Source of the DNA: Mastigamoeba balamuthi | Taxonomy: Eukaryota > Evosea > Mastigamoebida > Mastigamoebidae | Direction: 5' to 3' | Assembly: GCA_902651635.1 (NCBI GenBank) | Contig: CACRSC010000040.1 | Location: forward strand, 263,733 to 291,310 | Length of the DNA stretch: 27,578 bases | Part shown: in pieces, positions 20,666 to 27,578 of the stretch | Layout: the number at the start of each line of letters is the position of its first letter | Numbering within the stretch: the first letter of the stretch is position 1 | The notes under the pieces: generated by a model | Database searches by the model: none | What the model was told of the DNA's origin: nothing | Seen by the model: only the letters and a program-made list of their open reading frames with translations | Program-made: the position numbers and the translations under genes

Positions 20666-21427
20666 GTGCTGGTCAAGGTGCGTGGATGGTGTACAAATGC
20701 TGCAGGCGAGCACTACATGCGTGAAGCCACTGAGAGTCTCCTCCAACAGGGGGCCATAGAGGTCAGTACTAGCCCGTACAGTTGCCCCATGATGCTGGTC
20801 AAGAAGAAGGACGGAAGCATGCGTGTTGTGGTGGATTTCAGGGCACTCAACCACATCACAGTCCCCGATGTGTTTCCATTGCCCCGTATTGACGACACTC
20901 TGGCTAAGCTGAAGAATGCGAAATACTTCACACTAATGAACATGGCTAGTAGGTATTGGCAGTTCAAGGTATGCCCTGAGGACAGGGAGAAGACGGCGTT
21001 CAGCCCTCTGTTTGGTCACTTCCAGTGGCGATTGATGCCCATGGGACTGAAATATTCACAGGTGACGTTCCAGCAGGCCATGAGTCTGCTGTTTGCTGGG
21101 GTTATTGACAAGTAACTGATTGTGTACGTGGATGACATACTGATATTCAGTGCAACGGTCAAGGAACACGCACAGAATCTCCATGAGGTGTTGGAGGCCC
21201 TGCGCCAGGCCAACATCTACGTTAAGGGCCGTAAGTGCAGCATCGCGTTGTGGGAGGTGCGGTACCTCGGCCATGTTGGGGGTAACAGTATGGTGCGGCC
21301 TGATCCCAAGAACATCAGCAAGGTGGCAGAGATGCAGGCTCCCACGAACGCAGCAGAGGCACGCAGCTTCCTCGGTATGGCAGCGTTTTACCGGCAGTTC
21401 ATCCCCTGGTTCATGCAGATTGCCTGA
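20666..21427 (+). pseudogene. Ty3/Gypsy reverse transcriptase, inactivated
   Basis: RT landmarks are in order: SPYSCPMMLVKKKDGSMRVV, FPLPRIDDTLAKLKNAKYF, KTAFSPLFGHFQWRLMPMGL, then YVDDILIFS, and RSFLGMAAFYRQFIPWF of the connection region. The motif A position expected to be Asp (xLDLxSGYxQ in the family) reads LMNMASRYWQ, so the catalytic Asp is Asn. A TAA at 21113-21115 stands where an aromatic residue is usual, six codons before the YVDD box; reading resumes in the same frame. A TGA at 21425-21427 is followed by a frame change. The copy cannot make active RT. Confidence 0.9.
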
Positions 21428-21936
21428 CCCATACAGGACGTTGCTAATGGACAGGCTTCGTGGGGAGCTGAGCAACTGCGGGCATTTGCCATCCTGAAGG
21501 AACGTCTCGTCCAGCAGCCCGTGCTGCGACTCTATGATCCCGCTCGGCCAGTATGTTTCAGCATCGATGCTAACCCACAGACTATTGCGGTAACAGTCAG
21601 CCAGCAGGACGAGTGGTCAGTGATACACAATTGCTTACGTCAGCAGGGCGATGACAGAGACTGAGGCGCGATAGCCTATACCCAAGCTTGAGTGCCTGGC
21701 ACTGATGTGAGCATGATGGAAATAGTGGCATATGATCTGCATGAGCCCATACGAGGTCGAGATTGAGACAGACCACAAGGCATTGGAGGCACTCTGCTCA
21801 GGATAGGAGCTGCAGAATGCTCAACTCAAGCGATGGTCACTGGCACTACAGGGGGACCACATCACAATCAAATACCGTAAGGGCAGAACGAACCCAGCAG
21901 ACACTCTTATGCATCTGACGGTGGTACCCACAGGGG
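21428..21936 (+). pseudogene. Ty3/Gypsy RNase H region, fragmented
   Basis: Pieces in different frames follow RT: AFAILKERLVQQPVLRLYDP, FSIDANPQTIAV (first catalytic Asp), ETDHKALEALC, ELQNAQLKRWSLALQG and ITIKYRKGRTNPADTL. These match the RNase H domain of Ty3/Gypsy pol. Lesions include TAG at 21804-21806 and at least three frame changes. Confidence 0.8.
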
Positions 21937-22049
21937 AGCACATGGCACATGAACAGGAGACACCAGCCTGAGCAGCGACCACAGGAGCTGAACCCCATCC
22001 ACCAGGCGTAGGGGGGCCCCTGCTGCTCATCGCCCACCAGCACGCTGAC

Positions 22050-22632
22050 CCTGTCACACGGGGTGGGATCGAGATGGTCGAGACTGGATACATGAGCTGC
22101 ATCAAGGCCATCTCGATCCAACCCAGTGGCAGCAAACTCATCCATGCCATGAGTGTGGATGATGATGACATGCTTATGTACGCCCTGCCATTGGGCGTGA
22201 GAGTCATGGTCATCCCGCGGGATGACGAGATGTGGCACATGGTGATGAAGGATGCACACGTGATGCACGGTGGAGTGGGCTGGACACTGGACAAGGTCAG
22301 CAAGAGATTTTGGTGGAAGGGAATGCAGAAGGACATACGAGCATGAGTGGCAGTATGCGAGGCTTGCTGACAGGCCAAGAGCGGGGTACATGTGGCCAAC
22401 GCACCGTTAATGCTGGTGGTTACAGAGCAGGAGCCAGTGCACATGATCAGCCTTGATTTCGCACCGATGTTGCAGAGTGCGGCAGGCCATATGCAGCTGC
22501 TGACGGCCATTGACCACGACATGGTACGTGTGGGTGGTGGCGACCGCGAACAAGAGAGGGAGTCGTGGATTTCCTGGAGAAAACGTTCACATGGGGTGTG
22601 GGCAACCCACGTGTTGTCATCAATGATCACAT
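22050..22632 (+). pseudogene. Ty3/Gypsy integrase, N-terminal finger and first half of the DDE core
   Basis: An H-H-C-C finger is visible (DAHVMHGG followed by VCEACWQAKSG), broken by TGA 22344-22346. The core begins with LLTAIDHDM (first Asp), continues in a shifted frame as VVDFLEKTFTWGVGNPRVVI and reaches NDH (second Asp) at about 22620-22628. The protein stops matching at about 22633 and resumes at 26446, where the third acidic residue lies. Confidence 0.8.
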
Positions 22633-22826
22633 GACTGCAGAAACGCGACGAAACCAATGAGATTTCATTGAGAAAACTCATTTGGCAATTTCGCTCCAGT
22701 GGAAGCGCGAGTTTTCACAACAATAGCATGCTGGGTTTTCCTCCTCTTTCTGTCATCTCGAATGCCCTGAGTTTTCTTTGTTGCGCTAACCAATCTGTTC
22801 GTTGTTCTTTTTGGCCCGCTAATCAA

Positions 22827-23668
22827 TGAGCGGCTGGCGGGGCAGGGGTATCATAACGTGGGCAGACAGACACCTGCTTAAATTTCTTGGTCAGGGGCTC
22901 CTCTGCTGTCTCCTTATCAGGGCTCTCCTCCTACGGAGCGACTTCTGGCATGGTGTGCTTCTTTCTGCAATGCAGGCTCGGCACGCCTGCCGTGGCTTTC
23001 GTGGCCTTTTCCTCCTCTGTCTTCTGCTTCCTCAGTTGCTCTTTCCACTGCTTATGGACAGACTCCTCCATCACCTCCACTTTGTTGTGCGGCGGTGGTG
23101 GTTACTACAGTAGGCTTGCGGGGAGCGATGACCAGCACACATATCTTGGGGTTTTTGGTGAGCTCACGCTCAGCAGGCTGATTGTACACCTTAGCCGTCA
23201 ACTCCTTCACTGCCTTCAGAGTGATGTTGCTGTCGTCAGGGCTTTTGAGGATTGCTGCAAGTTAGCCATCATCAGTGGCAGTGTGTGGGTTGCTTACGCT
23301 TTCGTGGTGGTACACATACTCCAGAACTTATCAGTGATCTTGTGGCCCTTTCCCAAATGCTTGAGCGCGGCCTTGCGAACGAGGCAGCAGGGGTCGTCAA
23401 CAGTCCCTGAGCAACGAGTGTGACTTTCAGTGGGCACTGTGGTGTGGGGGCAGGAAGCACCATCGAGTCCAGCAAGGAGTTTCTGAAGTGGGGTCAGCTC
23501 TGCTGCCATGAGGGCCTGCTCTCGCGAGAGTTTCAGTCCTCATACTGTGTCTGTGAGCTTCTCGATCACTGCTATCAATGCAATGTCATGTTCGTCAAGC
23601 TCGTCAACAGCTTCACGCAGCTGGATCAGAAGGTTATGCACTCCTGCTTTCTTCCTTTCCCTTGCCAT
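22827..23668 (-). pseudogene. Small multi-exon minus-strand gene of insertion B, unknown, probably decayed
   Basis: Hand-built exons are 23668-23546, 23515-23320 and from 23254 onward, with introns of 30 and 65 nt in matching phase. The product starts MARERKKAGVHNLLIQL, has an acidic helix (LREAVDELDEHDIALIAVI), then TPLQKLLAGL and a basic Lys/His patch. The third exon (SPDDSNITLKAVKELTAKVY) meets TAA near 23060. A charged, Lys/Glu-rich continuation in another frame (HKQWKEQLRKQKTEEE) reaches a TGA at 22827 after a further TAG. Either more short introns or frameshifts are needed. No family is recognised. It is divergent to the plus-strand gene. Confidence 0.4.
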
Positions 23669-23761
23669 TGTCTGCTCACAAAAATGAACGGGATTTGATT
23701 GCTTGGCAGATAGAACAGTTGGATCTCTCACGGGGTATACAAATATACCAATTTATCCAAT

Positions 23762-24024
23762 AAATAAACTGATATTTTGGCACGCAGGATCACGACATGA
23801 CAACAGGGCAGGGACAGGTACCCAGGCCCTTGGCCGTCATTCACTATGACCGCGAGGGTCCTCGAGGGCATGGCACGAGGGCAAGCACGTGCGGCATGAG
23901 CACAGGGTGGCCCACTGCCTCTGTGTGGCCACCACCTCCACAGCCACGTGCCTAATAAAAATCGGTTGATAGAAGTGGTATACCACCAGAGATCAGATAT
24001 ACCATCCAAAATATCAGTATATTT
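23762..24024. repeat. Inverted repeat in the divergent spacer of insertion B
   Basis: Bases 23762-23780 and 24006-24024 are inverted copies (core CTGATATTTTGG / CCAAAATATCAG) matching at 18 of 19 positions and enclosing about 225 bp. The enclosed part is G+C-richer than the arms. It could be a small MITE-like insertion or part of the regulatory region between the divergent genes. Confidence 0.6.
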
Positions 24025-24106
24025 TTGGGGGTGTGTGAGAGACCCAATGGTTTCACTGCGACGTTGCTTCTGTTGATTCTTTGAAGCAGTGTGCATGCTA
24101 GCTCAC

Positions 24107-26209
24107 ATGGCCTCACTCGAGTCGAAGGCCCCATATCATTGCTTCATGCACTGCCACGGTTTCTTCAACATTGGCAACCTTCTGTGCCATGCACATGCCC
24201 AGAGAGACGAGAAATCTTCGGGCCACTACCGTGGCTCCTGCTGACAATGCAGAGAGTGGGACCCGAGCACAAGCAGCTACATCTTGCTGACCAACAACCA
24301 ATCTGCATGGAACAACTTACTCAGTGCCTCGAAGCATGTTGAGTCAGAGCCAGGTGGCCAGCTGCAACTACCAGCAGTGTGGCCAGATTCCACGGCTCTG
24401 GTGGCAGCGCTGCAACCAGAATAAGAAGTGGTGTTGCTTTATCTTTCTGATGTTATAATGGTACTATATCTTCTTCTTATTTGTGTTCCCTGGCTATACA
24501 CGTTTTTACACGGTATCCATCCCTCTGCAGACCACTCCTGCTGAAAGTGCTGCATCAGACATTCCAGGCATCATTGACAATGACACTACTGGCACCACTG
24601 GCAGATTGGTGGTGCTTTTGCCATCGCTGGAGGACAGTGCCAAGGGACTACTGCATGCCAAGTGTCTGCTGGTGCAGGGGTTTGCAACCTCCGCTGCTGA
24701 GCTTGCGCAGATCATTCTGCCTGGCCTATGGGATTCTAAGAGCAGAGCAGAGGCACTGTCTCTGGTTCTGAAGCCTTTCTGTGTACTTTCCAGGCTGAAC
24801 ACGCACTGTGTGTTGCCTCTGAGGGGCTTGATCTCTCATCAGACTGTGTTCTGACTGCAATCGTCAGTGCACAAGCATTGCTGGTGCTCGACAGTCAGAC
24901 TCCAACAGCAAAAGACCACGTGGATCATGCGTTCAAGCTTCTTTTCTCGTCAGACCCACTGCTTCACCAGCAGCAGTTGCTCTACTGCAAGCGAGACGAA
25001 AACAGTGCTTTGCAAGCAGCAAAGAACGAGCTCCTGATGTGGTGGTGTCAGCACTTCAAAGACACTGCAGAGCACTATCAAGGAGACTCGTTTGACCAAA
25101 GGTTTATCTCTCTTCCAGCATCAGTTCCCACAAACTCACTGTGGTACAGCCAGGAGAACAGCATGAGAAAGAGACCAGCAGCAGATCCTCTGTCTGATAA
25201 GCCAGTGAAACAGCTGTGCAAGGGCAGTATGGACACAGCAACCCCACTTCACTCTTGTGAGCATGTCTCTGCAGCTCTGCGCCAGTCAACTCATCTCTTT
25301 TCACATCAGGTCCTGCTCAGGATGGAGATAACACCAAGGAGACTGACGTGGTGAACCTGCAAACCCTTCTGAAGAGTCTTAATTCTGACGATGAGGAGGG
25401 CAGTGGCTTTGAACTGTTAGAGGCAGAGCTCTCTACTCTGATGTTCAAGATTGCTGCAGCCACAGCAGATGCCTTCATACTTGTTGTTTCTGATATTGTG
25501 CTCATATCACTGAAGCATAAGCTCGAGTTCCCACAGTGTCCTCCAGCAACTGTCAGGAGTCACAAGTACTGGACATATGTGATGATGAATGCCCAGCAGC
25601 ATCTCAAGCTGCTCGATAGCGGGATTGACTACTTGTGGAACAGGATCGTGGACGTGCATGAGAAGACAGGCTCGCGGTATGTCAAGGAGCTGGAGGAGCT
25701 CTATATCAACATGATCGGCTGGGCAGACAAAGCTCTCGGTGTGTGAAGCTTGCTGGGCTTCATCCACGCCCAAGTCCCAGCAGATCTCTGCCTGCATGGC
25801 CAAGGAGGAGCCCCACCTCTTCCAGCTCAGTGCCGAGGAAGGAAACAGCTTTGGCTTGCTCTATCAGGGCATGGAGCTCCTGCCAGGGGCCGTAGTTTCG
25901 ATCCTGGGCAACACTACTCCTGTTGAGCCCTTCGTTGCTGACTTCCTGGCAGATTTCTTCCATTACTACGCGGTGGAGAAGGTCCTCAGCACCAAGGAGT
26001 TGTACCTGCGCTGCATCAAGCAACCAAAGAGGAGTCTGCCAATGAAGCCCTTCGAGTTCGTGCCCCAGGCGCAGACTGTCCAGCTCAAGGCCAACCAGAT
26101 ACACTGCAGAGTGGCCCTCCTCACAGAGTTCTATGACGTCAACCCCGAATTCGTTGTGTCTGAGACCAAGGACGTCGTTCCCTATCGATTCCTTGTTTAT
26201 CTCGAATAA
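24107..26209 (+). pseudogene. Insertion B main gene, five exons, 616 codons, one in-frame TGA
   Basis: Exons 24107-24400, 24531-24764, 24794-25256, 25310-25740 and 25781-26209 join in phase. The only lesion in this model is TGA at 24242-24244 (codon 46). The N-terminus (PYHCFMHCHGFFNIGNLLCH, then SYILLTNNQSAWNNLL) aligns without gaps in its second half with the WSALFVADRAAAW box of the 4590-7303 gene, so the two share a finger-plus-box module. The rest has Ala/Leu-rich helical stretches, an RKRPAADPLSDKPVKQL patch resembling a nuclear signal, and a globular C-terminus (FVADFLADFFHYYAVEKVL; ends VPYRFLVYLE). Function unknown. The 29-nt second intron has a weak donor and may instead be a frameshift. 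If the TGA is an error, the gene could be intact. Confidence 0.55.
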
Positions 26210-26335
26210 TAGCACTTTTTTTGTTTCTAAGTCGGAGTGTTGCTCCACTGTGCAAGTCCGAGTGCTTTCTCCGAGTATTCATCCTTGTTTTCTCAGCGAA
26301 ATCCTATCGGGAGAGTTTGCAGCAAAATCACCAGA

Positions 26336-26430
26336 GTTTTTGCTGCGATTCCCCATCCTTGAGATTTCTCAGTGAAATTGCCATAGTTTTTGCTGTGATT
26401 CCCCATTCTTGAGATTTCTCAGCATTTCCT
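26336..26430 (+). repeat. Subterminal direct repeat, two units of about 50 bp
   Basis: Two copies of a unit starting GTTTTTGCTGYGATTCCCCA (26336 and 26386), each with TTGAGATTTCTCAG, lie at the right end of insertion B. A third, weaker unit precedes them. Subterminal repeats of this kind are common transposase-binding regions in DNA transposons; that role is inferred here. Confidence 0.7.
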
Positions 26431-26445
26431 CAGAGCTGTGGACTG

Positions 26446-27030
26446 GAGGAGGCGTTCGAGGTGGAGAGGACGCGCGACTTCCTGCAGGGTGTCGGGGCTG
26501 AGCTGCGCATGATGAGCGGCATGCACCTGCAGACCAATGGCATGTCCGAGCACTGGAACCACATAGTGCAGGACCAGGTGCACGCTATGACTCTGCAGGG
26601 GGCCAATGATTGGGAACGCAGTGCACGTGCCGTCTGCTTCACGTACAACACGACGACACATCCGGCGATGGGGTATACGCTGCACTTCCTGATGTATGGA
26701 AGGAAGGCGTGCAATTTGCTGGTGGGCAGTCTGCATCCAACGCACAGTAACAGCCTCACGGTGGACGAGATGGTGTGCAAGCGCGACAACGCCCTGCACC
26801 AGGCGCGCAAGCATAAGATCGTGATTGAGGCCGCATACCGGGTGGTGATGGCAGGGGCATACGACAAGAAGCACGGGGCCACTGACTACAAGGTCAGTGA
26901 CACCGTGTGGAAGACGAGCAACACGACGCTGCACCACCTCAAGGTCCATGACACCGACCACAAGCTCATGGCATGGTGGAACGGGCCGTTCATCATGGCC
27001 GAGGCATGTGGCAGCACGGTACGGCTATAG
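26446..27030 (+). pseudogene. Ty3/Gypsy integrase, C-terminal half of core and C-terminal domain
   Basis: The frame reads AFEVERTRDFLQGVGAELRM, then MHLQTNGMSEHWNHIVQ, matching the HPQTDGQxERxN motif with the third catalytic Glu. FTYNTTTHPAMGYTLHFLMYGR follows, as in the family. The C-terminal part (DTVWKTSNTTLH, LMAWWNGPFIMAEACG) fits the GPY/F-type module. The stop is TAG at 27028-27030. This stretch is open throughout and better kept than the rest of the element. It continues 22050-22632 across insertion B. Confidence 0.85.
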
Positions 27031-27039
27031 AAACCGGGG

Positions 27040-27470
27040 CACGTCAAGCATGTTGCGGCACGTAGCGAAGGCTTGCGTAGCGGTGCATAGTGAATGGTCG
27101 AACTATGCACTGCTATGCAGGCCTTCGCTACGCGCCGCTACGTAAGGTCCGCTACAGTGCATAGCAGAGGGTGCGTAGCGGCGCGTAGTTCTACCATCCG
27201 CTATGCACCGCTACGCAGTCTGCCGCTACACGCTGCTACGTCAGGTCCACTACAGTGCATAGCAGAGGATGCATAGCAGTGTGTAGTTCTACCATCCGCT
27301 ACGCACCGCTATGCAGTCTGCCGCTACATGCCACTACGCAGGGTCTGCTACACTGCGTAGCAGAGGATGTGTAGCGGTGCGTAGTTCTACCATCCACTAC
27401 GCACCGCTACACAGTCTGCCGCTACGCGCTGCTATGCAGGGTCTGCTACAGTATGTAGCGGAACCATTTA
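27040..27470. repeat. Array of 98-bp units with internal inverted symmetry
   Basis: Units start at 27163, 27261 and 27359 (each AGCAGAGG(G/A)TG...), with a partial unit before. Each unit contains GTAGCGG-type words on one strand followed by CCGCTACG-type words on the other, around TAGTTCTACCATCC, so every unit can fold into a hairpin. Differences between units are mostly C/T and G/A, often at CG. The GTAGCGG word is shared with the 51-bp array at 4233-4436. Confidence 0.85.
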
Positions 27471-27578
27471 CTACAGGCTAGGCTGTCCCCCTCCCTGGCT
27501 GTCCCCCTCCCTGAATCAATTGTAATACATATGAAATGAAATTGAATCGACAATCATTGTTTTTGGTATCTGCGTGAG
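27471..27578. other. Right-edge sequence
   Basis: After a duplicated GGCTGTCCCCCTCCCT the DNA becomes A+T-rich to the window end. No gene is seen. A pyrimidine/purine-rich tract here might mark the start of an LTR, but nothing else supports that. Confidence 0.3.

Larger units (their letters stand above)
22633..26445. mobile_element. Second nested insertion, about 3.8 kb, with candidate 5-bp target duplication GACTG
   Basis: The integrase core is split here. GACTG occurs at 22633-22637 and 26441-26445, so the inserted segment is about 22638-26440. Its termini are not clear inverted repeats. Subterminal palindromic words of the TGAGAWWWCTCA type occur at both ends (22669-22680, 26360-26371, 26410-26421). 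Two gene units diverge from about 23.7-24.1 kb: a small one on the minus strand and a 616-codon one on the plus strand. The plus gene shares an N-terminal module with the 4590-7303 gene. The short duplication could be chance; the split of the integrase is firm. Confidence 0.65.
9319..27030 (+). mobile_element. Old Ty3/Gypsy retrotransposon, split by two nested insertions
   Basis: In order on the plus strand are gag with a CCHC knuckle, aspartic protease, reverse transcriptase, RNase H and integrase with a C-terminal module, which is the Ty3/Gypsy order. The protease is split by the element at 10994-20110 and the integrase core by the one at about 22638-26440. Without them the internal region is about 4.8 kb. 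Stops and frameshifts occur in every domain. No LTR pair, primer-binding site or polypurine tract could be recognised. The 5' end is lost in or beyond the 4.5-9.3 kb block, and the 3' end merges into the 98-bp array after 27030. Confidence 0.85.

Noticed and set aside
654-21115. Stop-codon reassignment, given in-frame TAA and TGA inside good domains
   Set aside because: The two spliced genes of the 9.1-kb element and the 823-aa gene end at ordinary stops and have none inside; the internal stops occur only in decayed retroelements and one insertion gene.
23728-24096. A 122-codon minus-strand gene in insertion B
   Set aside because: It covers the divergent spacer and the inverted repeat; composition is irregular and no intron or motif supports it.
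27094-27276. Coding frames through the 98-bp array
   Set aside because: Open in several frames only because the repeat is low in stops; the integrase has already ended.
27040-27470. CRISPR array
   Set aside because: Units are contiguous 98-bp tandem copies with no unique spacers, in a eukaryotic context.

Overview
The window is eukaryotic nuclear DNA made almost entirely of mobile elements. The evidence is spliceosomal introns (mostly 30-70 nt, GT-AG, often with a CTAAC or CTGAC box near the 3' end), a LINE, a chromodomain-type Ty3/Gypsy retroelement and DNA-transposon genes. A DUF7869-like transposase, as I know that family, points towards an alga, another protist or an early-diverging animal. 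I cannot name the species from sequence alone, and I see no gene that is clearly a host housekeeping gene.

Layout. (1) 1-3221, minus strand: 5' part of a LINE running off the left edge, with an ORF1-like region fused in frame to an APE-type endonuclease that carries one in-frame TAA. (2) 3222-4510: coding fragments and a 51-bp tandem repeat rich in GTAGCGG. (3) 4590-7303, plus strand: a six-exon, 823-codon gene of unknown function with a C2H2-like N-terminus and a basic C-terminus. A decayed inverted copy of its first exons lies at about 8500-9318. (4) 9319-27030: one old, decayed Ty3/Gypsy element (gag, protease, RT, RNase H, integrase) split by two later insertions. (5) Insertion A, 10994-20110 (9117 bp), lies in the protease. 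(6) Insertion B, about 22638-26440, lies in the integrase core. (7) 27040-27470: an array of 98-bp units with internal inverted symmetry, again built on GTAGCGG.

Insertion A is the most notable object. It has 177-bp terminal inverted repeats differing at one position, a 4-bp target duplication (GTGA) and two divergent, intron-rich, apparently intact genes. One encodes a DUF7869-like transposase (4 exons, 821 aa). The other encodes a 1269-aa protein I cannot place (15 exons, all phases compatible). Fourteen copies of a palindrome, consensus TTTTATCGCRYGCGATAAAA, are scattered through it. All lie in introns, in the divergent intergenic region or just inside one terminal repeat; none is in an exon, and I saw none elsewhere in the window. 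Thirteen of the 14 cores can be derived from ATCGCGCGCGAT by CpG transitions alone. I read this as a young, possibly active large DNA transposon with a dispersed binding-site system.

Insertion B and the 4.6-7.3 kb gene share an N-terminal zinc-finger-like module, so they may belong to one family of multi-gene, intron-bearing elements. The Ty3 element is the oldest layer: it has lost RT and protease catalytic residues and holds many stops. All exon models were derived by hand from phase and splice-site logic and have not been tested against transcripts.
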